From Chryseobacterium culicis (GTDB taxonomy: Bacteria; Bacteroidota; Bacteroidia; Flavobacteriales; Weeksellaceae): a DNA stretch of 64,000 nucleotides. Below the pieces are notes generated by a model. It did not search any database. It was not told where the DNA came from and was given only the letters and a program-made list of their open reading frames with translations. Where the stretch lies: assembly GCF_900108365.1 (NCBI RefSeq), contig NZ_FNWQ01000002.1, positions 62,001 through 126,000 on the forward strand, in the 5' to 3' direction. How positions within the stretch are numbered: the first letter of the stretch is position 1; every line of letters starts with the position of its first letter. A program made the translations under genes and the position numbers. Positions 43,132 through 50,334 of this stretch are shown in pieces.

Positions 43132-44079
43132 ATGAATAAAAAACATATTGTTGTAGTAGGATTGGGTGGCGTAGGCGGTTATTTTGGTTTTAAAATCAAT
43201 CAAACCAATGAAACAAGTGGAAAATATAACGTTTCTTTTGTTGCCCGAGGTGAAACGTATAAGAAGGTAAAAGAAAATGGATTGACTTTGGTTTCTCCTG
43301 AGCATTCCAATTCAAACACCCGTCCTGATGCTGTAGTAGAGAACATCAGTGAAATCAAAAATGCGGATCTTGTTTTGATTGGTGTAAAAGAATATGACCT
43401 TGAAAATGTCTGCAGACAATTACTGCCGGTTATCAGCAGAGATACCGTACTGCTTCCAATGATGAACGGAGTAGATATCTACGACAGGATACGTACTGTA
43501 ATTCCGGATCATGTCGTTCTTCCCACCTGTGTATACGTAGCTTCCCATATTAAAGAAAGAGGAATTGTAGAGCACAAAGGAAGCCCGGGCAAAATTATTG
43601 TAGGAAGAGATCCTGAACATTTTTCTGCTCCGGTAGAATGGGTTAAAGATGTATTGAGCGAAAGTAAAATCGAATTTGAGTTTAAAGATAATTCGCTGCA
43701 TGCGATCTGGACAAAATTCATTTTCATCGCGAGCTTCGGATTGGTGACCGCCAAATATAATTCTTCTATGGGAGCCGTTCGTACTGATGAACAGCAGAAG
43801 AGCGAAGCTGCAGGAATCATGAACGAAATACAGCGGATTGCAGCTAAGAAAGGAATTGATCTGCAGGACGATATCATTACTGCTACTTTAGAAAAATCTT
43901 CTATGTTTCCTTTTGAAACCCCTACTTCTTTACAGCTTGATATCAATTCAGGAAAGAAAGATAATGAGCTGGAATTATTTGCCGGAGCAGTGCTGAAATA
44001 TGGGATTGAGGAAGGTGTAGAAACCCCTTTTACTCAAAAAATATACAATGAGATCAAAGAGAAAATACGTCTAAGGTAA
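43132..44079 (+). CDS. panE: 2-dehydropantoate 2-reductase (ketopantoate reductase family)
   Basis: A 315-residue NADPH-dependent reductase from ATG 43132; an in-frame TTG upstream is less likely. The N-terminal Rossmann motif is IVVVGLGGVGGYFGFKI, followed by MMNGVDIYDRI and the substrate-side KFIFIASFGLVTA (catalytic Lys) and the C-terminal helical domain. It would reduce ketopantoate to pantoate in pantothenate/CoA synthesis. Paralogues of PanE with other 2-oxo substrates are common, so the exact substrate is not certain. Own terminator. Confidence 0.85.
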   Translation: MNKKHIVVVGLGGVGGYFGFKINQTNETSGKYNVSFVARGETYKKVKENGLTLVSPEHSNSNTRPDAVVENISEIKNADLVLIGVKEYDLENVCRQLLPVISRDTVLLPMMNGVDIYDRIRTVIPDHVVLPTCVYVASHIKERGIVEHKGSPGKIIVGRDPEHFSAPVEWVKDVLSESKIEFEFKDNSLHAIWTKFIFIASFGLVTAKYNSSMGAVRTDEQQKSEAAGIMNEIQRIAAKKGIDLQDDIITATLEKSSMFPFETPTSLQLDINSGKKDNELELFAGAVLKYGIEEGVETPFTQKIYNEIKEKIRLR

Positions 44080-44101
44080 AGCCCAATTAAAAAACATAAA
44101 A

Positions 44102-44126
44102 ATGGTCGGAAATTTCTTCCGACCAT
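44102..44126 (+). terminator. Terminator after the ketopantoate reductase gene
   Basis: Perfect 10-bp stem (ATGGTCGGAA / TTCCGACCAT), 5-nt loop; no long T-run, so moderately supported. Confidence 0.7.
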
Positions 44127-44238
44127 GACCAGGTCTAAACCCGCCTTTATTGAAATTAAATATAAAAGATAGAAATTTTAAAAATTCTCTGACTTCTTCT
44201 ATAACCAACAGGAATCTGTTATTACCTGAGCAGAATAT

Positions 44239-44589
44239 CTAAGCGCTGTGCATAAACTTCTGCCGGTCCAATAAAACCTCTTCCGTTTCCCGGTGATCGG
44301 GGTCATCCACACAGCAGTCTACAGGGCATACCGCTTTACATTGGGGTTCATCGTGAAAACCTTTGCATTCCGTACATTTTCCGGAAACAATATAATAAAC
44401 CTCATCCGAAACAGCCGGATGATAAGCATCAGCATCACCTTCAGTACCATCAGGAAATGTTATATGTCCCGAAAGTCTGGTCTTGTCTTTCCAGCGCCAG
44501 TCGATGGCACCCTCGTAAATGGCTGAATTGGGGCATTCAGGTTCGCAGGCTCCACAGTTGATACAGGCATCCGTTATTTTTATCGCCAT
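44239..44589 (-). CDS. Ferredoxin with two 4Fe-4S motifs
   Basis: A 116-residue ferredoxin from ATG at 44587-44589 (MAIKITDACINCGACEPECPN), where this family usually starts; a longer frame adds 22 atypical residues. Cluster-1 ligands C9, C12, C15 and C19 are followed by an insert (YEGAIDWRWKD), then a second set (GKCTECKGFHDEPQCKAVCPVDCC). Such proteins transfer electrons in the cytoplasm at low potential. It is the last gene on the minus strand of the redox locus but lies 205 bp from its neighbour, so it may be a separate unit. Confidence 0.92.
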   Translation of the reverse strand: MAIKITDACINCGACEPECPNSAIYEGAIDWRWKDKTRLSGHITFPDGTEGDADAYHPAVSDEVYYIVSGKCTECKGFHDEPQCKAVCPVDCCVDDPDHRETEEVLLDRQKFMHSA

Positions 44590-44794
44590 ATAATCTGGAT
44601 TTAAAAGATTGATAAAGGGGATTTCCTCAACGTCGGACGGATAGGAAACCCCCACTAAACTTAATTAAAGCAGTTCAACACTGTTCTTTACAAATAAGAA
44701 GCATAAAGCGTGCTAATTTTTATTTTTAACTCATTAATAAGCAGTAACTTCTACAGATAGATCATCCTTTAGGAATCTGAAATGAATTTGGAAG

Positions 44795-45379
44795 CTAATC
44801 TTCCGGGCGCAGTACATCTGAAGAATTGATACTTTCTATTTTTTTGGAAGTTGCAATGCGGATAAGCTTATCAAACTTACCGGAATAGAGGTCCGAAATT
44901 TCAGTTGAGCTGTCAGAAGCAAATAATGACGATCTTACAATAGGAACACTGAATGGCAATGGCCACGCACGTAAGGATTTAGCAATAGAATCCATAGTGT
45001 TGATTCCCTGCATAGCCTGCAGGCCATCAGCCCAGCAAACCAGCCCGACGGTTTTATCCGTAAGATAAGGTTCATATCGGTCGGCAGTTACTTCAAGCCA
45101 GTCCAGGCAGTTTTTCATTACTCCGGGAATGCTGCCATGATAAAGGGGAGCCAGCCAGATATGAATATCGGCATCCGTAAACATCTGGGTCATTCGTTCT
45201 ACTGCCAGAGGAGTTTTAGTAAGGGTAACATCAAATAAAGGAATACCGGAATCTGCAAGCGTAAAAATATCAGTCTGAATTCCCTGCTGTTTCAGACGTT
45301 CTGAGAAATACTGCGAAATCAGTCCGGAAGTCGATAAGGTTCTTCTTTCCAGCGATCCGTTGAAGATAATTGCTTTCAT
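44795..45379 (-). CDS. NADPH-dependent FMN reductase-type flavoprotein
   Basis: A 194-residue flavodoxin-fold reductase. The phosphate-binding loop GSLERRTLSTSGLI at the start replaces the classical GSxRxxS, and APLYHGSIPGVMKNCLDWL matches the FMN-binding P[LV]Y-S-PG-KN signature. It reduces FMN or quinones using NAD(P)H. It starts 3 bp after the DUF2480 stop, in an operon led by superoxide dismutase, which points to a role in oxidative stress or reduced-flavin supply. Confidence 0.9.
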   Translation of the reverse strand: MKAIIFNGSLERRTLSTSGLISQYFSERLKQQGIQTDIFTLADSGIPLFDVTLTKTPLAVERMTQMFTDADIHIWLAPLYHGSIPGVMKNCLDWLEVTADRYEPYLTDKTVGLVCWADGLQAMQGINTMDSIAKSLRAWPLPFSVPIVRSSLFASDSSTEISDLYSGKFDKLIRIATSKKIESINSSDVLRPED

Positions 45380-45382
45380 TTT

Positions 45383-45883
45383 TTATTGTTTAAAAATTAC
45401 TTTGGGTAATCCTATCTCACCATACATCAGGCTTTTTACCAAAGGCTTCAATAATCCGGCAGCTAATAAATACAAAGCAGGATCATAATTGGTATTGGCA
45501 CGAACTACCACTTTCTGATTTCTATACTGCTTCAGATCCGCATAGATAAGACGGCGTTTCCAGAGATCGAGCAGAATGGTTTCCGCATTGTTTAAGTCAG
45601 CATAAGACGCATAAGGAGATAATTTTTCCATAATCAGCATATAGGCCCAGGGCGGGATGACAGCATCTGTAGAACAGATAATTCCTACTGCTTTTTCGTT
45701 GTATACAGAAAAATCCACTGCAGCAATTGATTCTTTAAATTCTTTTTCCTTCACAATCATTCCCATGAAAAGATGATCCTTGATATCAAATTCTACAATT
45801 TCCGTAGTTGGCCTGTAGTCCGAAAGGTCAAGAGCAATAATGCCTGAAGCCTTTGCTTTATTGATAAATTTTTCCTCAGTCAT
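45383..45883 (-). CDS. DUF2480 family protein
   Basis: A 166-residue cytosolic protein matching the DUF2480 family of Bacteroidota (start EEKFINKAKASGIIALDLSDYRP, core FSVYNEKAVGIICSTDAVIPPWAYMLI). No catalytic motif is known, and no experimental function that I know of. It is in the middle of the SOD operon (22 bp after SOD, 3 bp before the FMN reductase). The end GEIGLPKVIFKQ looks complete. Confidence 0.85.
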   Translation of the reverse strand: MTEEKFINKAKASGIIALDLSDYRPTTEIVEFDIKDHLFMGMIVKEKEFKESIAAVDFSVYNEKAVGIICSTDAVIPPWAYMLIMEKLSPYASYADLNNAETILLDLWKRRLIYADLKQYRNQKVVVRANTNYDPALYLLAAGLLKPLVKSLMYGEIGLPKVIFKQ

Positions 45884-45905
45884 ACTTTATTATATTACGG
45901 GTTCA

Positions 45906-46532
45906 TTATCTTACTTTTGATAGAGCTTCTTCATATTTTTTTTCAACTGCAGACCAGTCCAGTACCGACCAGAAGGCATCCAGATAATCAGCACGTTTAT
46001 TCTGATAATTCAGATAATAGGCATGCTCCCAGACGTCTATTCCAATAATAGGAAAACCTCTGTTCATCGAAAGAATATCCATCATCGGATTGTCCTGATT
46101 AGGAGTAGAACTGATCGCCAGAGATCCGTTAAATTTTACAAAAAGCCACACCCATCCGGAACCAAACTGAGCTAAACCTGTTTTTTTCATTTCTGATTTC
46201 AGATGTTCAAGATTTCCGAAAGTAGCTGTAATAGCATTGTGCAGGATACCTTCAGGAGTAAGTTGGGGTTTCGGCGAAAGGATTTCCCAGAATAAGGAGT
46301 GATTATAGTGACCGCCCCCATTATTTCTTACCGCCGGACTGTATTCGCTGATTCTTTGCAGTAAGGAATCAAGATCAGGATTAGTTTCATTAGCCTGTGC
46401 CAGGGCAGTATTCAGATTGTCTACGTAAGCCTGGTGATGCTTTTGATGGTGGATCGTCATTGTTTCTTTATCAATAAAAGGTACCAGGGCATCATAAGCG
46501 TAAGGTAACTGGGGTAATGTAAATGGGTTCAT
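45906..46532 (-). CDS. sodA: Fe/Mn superoxide dismutase
   Basis: A 208-residue Fe/Mn SOD from ATG at 46530-46532, which fits the promoter 28 bp upstream; an in-frame codon at 46562 would lie upstream of transcription. Ligands are H28 (MTIHHQKHH), H78 (GGHYNHSLFW), D166 and H170 (DVWEHAYY). It converts superoxide to peroxide and oxygen in the cytoplasm. The metal cannot be decided from motifs alone, though GGGHYNH is typical of Mn forms. First gene of a three-gene operon under a candidate SufR-like operator. Confidence 0.96.
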   Translation of the reverse strand: MNPFTLPQLPYAYDALVPFIDKETMTIHHQKHHQAYVDNLNTALAQANETNPDLDSLLQRISEYSPAVRNNGGGHYNHSLFWEILSPKPQLTPEGILHNAITATFGNLEHLKSEMKKTGLAQFGSGWVWLFVKFNGSLAISSTPNQDNPMMDILSMNRGFPIIGIDVWEHAYYLNYQNKRADYLDAFWSVLDWSAVEKKYEEALSKVR

Positions 46533-46559
46533 CGTTTTATTTTTTTGATTACTATATCG

Positions 46560-46589
46560 CAAAGGTAAAAATATATTTTAATAAAACAA
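46560..46589 (-). promoter_or_regulatory. Promoter of the SOD operon
   Basis: On the minus strand, TTG (complement of 46587-46589), 19 bp, TACCTTTG (complement of 46560-46567): a full Bacteroidota promoter. The start of transcription would be near 46553, leaving a leader of about 20 nt. The TTG lies inside a palindrome (46580-46607). Confidence 0.82.
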
Positions 46590-46607
46590 CTTTTAATTTG
46601 TTTTATT
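46580..46607. promoter_or_regulatory. Candidate SufR-like operator at the SOD promoter
   Basis: Perfect 10-bp inverted repeat AATAAAACAA-N8-TTGTTTTATT covering the SOD -33 element. It contains CAAC-TTTTAA-TTTG, one base off the CAAC-N6-GTTG described for cyanobacterial SufR. A related site lies before the regulator's own start. Confidence 0.65.
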
Positions 46608-46683
46608 AATGTTGTGTTTTGGTTGTTTACTGCATTGAAATTGTTTAATTTAAGCTTGATTTTATTGAGTTATAGAAAATGAC

Positions 46684-46691
46684 TATATTTG
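46684..46691 (+). promoter_or_regulatory. Candidate -7 element of the SufR-like regulator
   Basis: TATATTTG, 35 bp before the ATG; the nearest TTG is 16 bp upstream (46665-46667), slightly short of the usual 17-23. Confidence 0.55.
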
Positions 46692-46700
46692 TTGTTGAAA

Positions 46701-46721
46701 AATAAAACAACCTAAATATTG
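46701..46721. promoter_or_regulatory. Candidate SufR-like autoregulatory site
   Basis: AATAAAACAAC, the same 11 bases as at 46580-46590, then N6 and ATTG: CAAC-N6-ATTG, again one base off CAAC-N6-GTTG. It lies between the predicted transcription start (about 46698) and ATG 46726. Confidence 0.58.
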
Positions 46722-46725
46722 TCAA

Positions 46726-47346
46726 ATGAAGAAGCCGGCTGCGGATCGTATTTTGATGTTTTTAAAGATGAGAGGTGAGGCTACATCGCTTCTTATCGCT
46801 GAAGAATTGTCGATCACCAAAGAAGGCGCCAGAAAACATCTGCTGAACCTGGCTCAGGAAGGACTGATCCGTTCCTCGGTGAAGAGTGAGGGAGTAGGCC
46901 GTCCGTCTACTTACTATACCCTTACTGAGAAGGGGTTGGCTCAGTTTCCGGATACCCATGCAGATGTGACGGTTCAGATTTTGAAATCAGTGAAAAATCT
47001 TTTGGGCGAAAATGCTTTAAACCTTTTAATCAGCGATCGCGAAAAAAATACTCACGACCGGTACGAAAAAATACTCTCCAATACAGAATCTCTGGAACAG
47101 CGCCTTGAATCCCTTGCAAAAGTCCGGAGTGATGAGGGTTATATGGCAGAATGGAAGAAAGAAGGTGATACTTATTTTCTGATTGAAAACCATTGCCCGA
47201 TCTGTGCTGCTGCAACGGAATGCCAAGGCTTTTGCCGTGCTGAGCTATCCAATTTCCAGTCTTTGATAGGAAAGGATTACAAAGTGGAAAGAGTAGATCA
47301 TATTATTTCCGGAGGACAGCGCTGTGTTTATAAAATCAGCCAGTAA
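46726..47346 (+). CDS. SufR-like iron-sulfur winged-helix regulator
   Basis: A 206-residue regulator. An N-terminal winged HTH (DRILMFLKMRGEATSLLIAEELSITKEGARKHLLNL) is followed by a C-terminal domain with cysteines at 157, 160, 166, 170 and 200 (HCPICAAATECQGFCRAEL, then GGQRCVYKI), the pattern of SufR-type proteins that hold an Fe-S cluster and repress Fe-S assembly or redox genes. Suf genes are not nearby. It is divergent from SOD, whose promoter carries a SufR-like palindrome, and is followed 35 bp later by a HAD gene. Cluster binding is inferred from motif only. Confidence 0.85.
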   Translation: MKKPAADRILMFLKMRGEATSLLIAEELSITKEGARKHLLNLAQEGLIRSSVKSEGVGRPSTYYTLTEKGLAQFPDTHADVTVQILKSVKNLLGENALNLLISDREKNTHDRYEKILSNTESLEQRLESLAKVRSDEGYMAEWKKEGDTYFLIENHCPICAAATECQGFCRAELSNFQSLIGKDYKVERVDHIISGGQRCVYKISQ

Positions 47347-47381
47347 TTCATTATTCACAACTTATAATTTATCATTCAAAG

Positions 47382-48029
47382 ATGGCTTTAAAAGCAGTAA
47401 TATTTGATATGGACGGAGTGCTGATAGACTCAGAAAAATTCTGGACGCAGGCAGAACTTGATGTATTTTCATCGTATGGAGTACAGGTTACGGATGAACT
47501 GGCGGCACAAACCAGATATATGACCACTCAGCAAGTCACAGAATTCTGGTATGAAAGATTTCCGTGGGAGAATTTTGATTCCTCTGATTTAGAAAATAAA
47601 GTAGTCACCAGAGTGATCGAAATGATACAAAACCAAGACTGTACAATGTCCGGAGTGCAGGAGTTTATTAAAAATCTTAAAAATAATGAGTATAAAATAG
47701 GATTGGCCACTAATGCTCCTTTGCGTGTAGCACATGTGGTTCTTGATAAACTTCAGGTTCGTCATCTGTTTGATGCTGTTCACTCATCGGAATTTGAAAC
47801 ACAGGGAAAACCTCATCCGGCCGTATATCTTACTTCCGCGAAAAACCTGGGGGTTTCTCCCGAACACTGTATTGCTATTGAAGACAGCCATTCCGGATTG
47901 AAAGCAGCAAAAGCGGCCGGAATGCAGACCATAATTTTCACTAACAGTGATGAAAGCATGCATTCAAATCTTGCCGATTTTAAAATCTTAGATTTTAATG
48001 AAGGTTTTCCAGCCGTATTGGTTGAATAA
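47382..48029 (+). CDS. HAD-superfamily sugar-phosphate phosphatase (YniC/HxpB-like)
   Basis: A 215-residue haloacid dehalogenase. Motif I is FDMDGVLIDSE (nucleophile D and acid D), motif II LATNAPLRV, motif III region GKPHPAVYL (Lys), and motif IV IEDSHSGLKAA. The C1 cap and the order match E. coli HxpB/YniC, which dephosphorylates hexitol and 2-deoxyglucose phosphates; beta-phosphoglucomutase is less likely. It follows the SufR-like gene by 35 bp and may be co-transcribed, though no functional link is known. Confidence 0.86.
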   Translation: MALKAVIFDMDGVLIDSEKFWTQAELDVFSSYGVQVTDELAAQTRYMTTQQVTEFWYERFPWENFDSSDLENKVVTRVIEMIQNQDCTMSGVQEFIKNLKNNEYKIGLATNAPLRVAHVVLDKLQVRHLFDAVHSSEFETQGKPHPAVYLTSAKNLGVSPEHCIAIEDSHSGLKAAKAAGMQTIIFTNSDESMHSNLADFKILDFNEGFPAVLVE

Positions 48030-48466
48030 CGAATGGTGAATGGTGAATCCGCTTCGCTGTGAATTTTTTGTAAGTTCGAGATTCTGGGTTGCGTGATTTG
48101 AGGTTACGGGTAAACTATTCGTTTTTGTATGCAGGTATTTCTAATCAGCAATTAATTATTCACGATTGACTGCGCAGCAAACTGACAATTGACGAATAAT
48201 TATGAATGTGAGTGGTCAATCCGCTTTGCTGTGAATTTTTTGTAAGTTCGAGGTTCTGGGTTGCGTGATTTGAGGTTAAGGGTAAACTATTCGTTTTTGT
48301 ATGCAGGTATTTCTAATCAGCAATTAATTATTCACGATTGACTGCGAAGCAAACTTACCATTGACGAATAATTATGAATGTGAGTGGTCAATCCGCTTTG
48401 CTTTGATTTTATTAATGATCGTAAAAATTGACGATTGACTGCGCAGCAAATTGCGCACCCCGCATC
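48030..48466. repeat. Tandem direct repeat, 172-bp period
   Basis: A non-coding convergent intergenic region built of about two and a third direct repeats. GAATTTTTTG occurs at 48061 and 48233, GATTGACTGCG at 48164 and 48336 (again at 48433), and GAATGTGAGTGG at 48204 and 48376: all shifts are 172 bp except the last partial copy (97 bp). Copies differ at few positions. It contains repeated ATTGACTGCGCAGCAAA and its near-inverted TCAATCCGCTTTGCT, so each unit could fold. No ORF is supported. Confidence 0.85.
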
Positions 48467-49093
48467 TCAATTCCTCGTCAGAACCTCCATCAGAAGCAGA
48501 ATAGAAACCAATTTTTTAGATGACTGATATTCCGGATTGAGTTTCTCGCGGATTTCTCCCAAAGCTTTGCTTAATTTGTTACTTACGGTCTTATTGCTGA
48601 TTCCCAGTGCTTCTGCAGTTTCATGTACAGACCTGTTTTTGCGGATTCTCATATCATATACCTGCTGTTCTGTAGAAGAAAGCTGGGAAACTACCTCATC
48701 AATCATGGATAAAAGATCACTGATCTCATTCTCCTCGAGGATTTCATAATACTCAGAATCTGCAATTTCAATTTCATTGGGAATATCCAGTTCATCAATA
48801 CTTAAGGTAGGTGGTGTTTTTTTGTAGCTGTTATAAAAATCAATGATACGATAATGAAGATGGCGGATAAGATACCCTCTTGCACTTTCTGCATCATCAG
48901 TCTGTATCACATCTGTATTCTCAAGAATCTTCATCCATAGATTCTGAAGAATTTCTTCAGAGACTTCTTTATCCCGTGTCCGTACAAAAACAAAACGATA
49001 CAAACTATCCCAGTATCGGTCATACAGCAGCATAAATGCAGGGCGGTCGCCTGATTTTATTTTCTTTAATAATGTATAGTCTGTTGCGCTCAT
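48467..49093 (-). CDS. ECF-type RNA polymerase sigma factor
   Basis: A 208-residue sigma-70-family factor with region 2 (AFMLLYDRYWDSLYRFVFVRTRDKEVSEEILQNLWMKI) and region 4 (STEQQVYDMRIRKNRSVHETAEALGISNKTVSNKLSKAL). This size and the short linker are typical of Bacteroidota ECF factors. It is divergent from a FecR anti-sigma gene, and the downstream STN-type receptor suggests ligand-induced control. A -7 TAATTTTG lies at the complement of 49104-49111. Confidence 0.92.
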   Translation of the reverse strand: MSATDYTLLKKIKSGDRPAFMLLYDRYWDSLYRFVFVRTRDKEVSEEILQNLWMKILENTDVIQTDDAESARGYLIRHLHYRIIDFYNSYKKTPPTLSIDELDIPNEIEIADSEYYEILEENEISDLLSMIDEVVSQLSSTEQQVYDMRIRKNRSVHETAEALGISNKTVSNKLSKALGEIREKLNPEYQSSKKLVSILLLMEVLTRN

Positions 49094-49323
49094 ATTGTAG
49101 TGACAAAATTACCTAAAGGAAAATTAACTTTTTGTGAACTTTGGGTGGGTTAAGATTAATTATTTCTGAAAAAACGGCCCGAAATCAGAGGTTAATGTTG
49201 GGTAAATGTGAAAAACAACGAAAATTATTAACAATTTAATGTAAATGTGAATATAATATTAAGAATGCGCCGGGGAAGTTTTTCATTTTCAAAGTCTTAT
49301 ACATAGAAGTATCTGTGAATACG

Positions 49324-50283
49324 ATGAAAGACTCTATGAAAAAACGCTTGACCTATAAAAATATTGAAGCCTTTGTTTTCAGACTTTGGGAACGGGAAGT
49401 TTCAGAAGATAACATTTCTGAAAAAGAAAATGAGCTTTTAAAGCAATGGAAAATCATTGCAGAAAAAGACCTGGATATTGCTCATCTTAAAGAATCCAGA
49501 GAAAGGATATTATCCGGACTGGAACATTATTTTCCTCAAAGAGATATACGGTCTGCAAAAAGTTTTAAAACCCATTTTTATAAAATTGCGGCCGTTATTA
49601 TTCTGCTTTTATCACTTGGCTGCATTTTCACGTACACAGCTTTCACTAAGCCACATGTATACTTTGCAAAATATGAAAACAAAACGGTACATCTTGAAGA
49701 CGGATCGGTAGTTACGCTTTTGCCGGGCGCTGAGTTGACGGTAGCCCAGTCATTTCCTGCTTCTACAAGGATTGTGGATCTGAAAGGAGATGCCATCTTT
49801 TCTGTAGCGAAGTCGAAAACACATCCTTTCATTGTTCGTGCAGATGGTTTCAGTACTAAAGTATTGGGAACGGTATTTAAAATCTCACAATCAGGGAAGA
49901 AAAAAGCAGTTGATCTTTATGAAGGGAAGGTTGCCGTATCATCTCCGGGCGTTCCGGTTTCTTTCCTTACACCTAATCAGAAATGGACCAATTTCGGGAT
50001 TGCTCATACCACAGCAATTGTTTCATTGAAGCCAGTAAAGAACTCAGCAGGTAAAGTTCCCGCAATATTGTCCTTAAGCTTTAATGATGTTCCTCTGAAA
50101 GAAGTGGTCGCAGTGCTGGAAAACAGTTACGGAACAAAGGTTCTCTATCCTAAGGATGCCGAAGATAAAAAGATCACCGCAGATTTTACCGGAGGCACTG
50201 TGGGTGAAAATATAGAATCACTGGCCTTTATTCTGGGGCTGGAAGTACAGAAAAAAGAAAACACCTATATCCTTACAAAATAA
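49324..50283 (+). CDS. FecR-family anti-sigma factor
   Basis: A 319-residue FecR protein; an in-frame GTG 9 bp earlier is possible. The N-terminal about 80 residues are the cytoplasmic anti-sigma part, followed by one membrane helix (about 86-106, IAAVIILLLSLGCIFTYTAF), the periplasmic FecR domain (LEDGSVVTLLPGAELTV to VDLYEGKVAV), and a C-terminal secretin-like stretch (LSLSFNDVPLKEVVAVLENSYGTKVLYP). It should hold the divergent ECF sigma factor inactive and receive the receptor signal across the periplasm. The TonB receptor starts 51 bp after it. Confidence 0.9.
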   Translation: MKDSMKKRLTYKNIEAFVFRLWEREVSEDNISEKENELLKQWKIIAEKDLDIAHLKESRERILSGLEHYFPQRDIRSAKSFKTHFYKIAAVIILLLSLGCIFTYTAFTKPHVYFAKYENKTVHLEDGSVVTLLPGAELTVAQSFPASTRIVDLKGDAIFSVAKSKTHPFIVRADGFSTKVLGTVFKISQSGKKKAVDLYEGKVAVSSPGVPVSFLTPNQKWTNFGIAHTTAIVSLKPVKNSAGKVPAILSLSFNDVPLKEVVAVLENSYGTKVLYPKDAEDKKITADFTGGTVGENIESLAFILGLEVQKKENTYILTK

Positions 50284-50334
50284 ATCAATATTCAAAAAAA
50301 TTAAATAATCATAATCAAGAGAACACTATTAAGT

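Noticed and set aside
46533..46562. Longer N-terminus for superoxide dismutase
   Set aside because: Lies upstream of the predicted transcription start from TTG-N19-TACCTTTG, and the family begins at MNPFTLPQLPY.
48030..48466. CRISPR array or insertion sequence
   Set aside because: Repeat unit is 172 bp in tandem with no short-repeat/spacer pattern, and no transposase or terminal inverted repeats.
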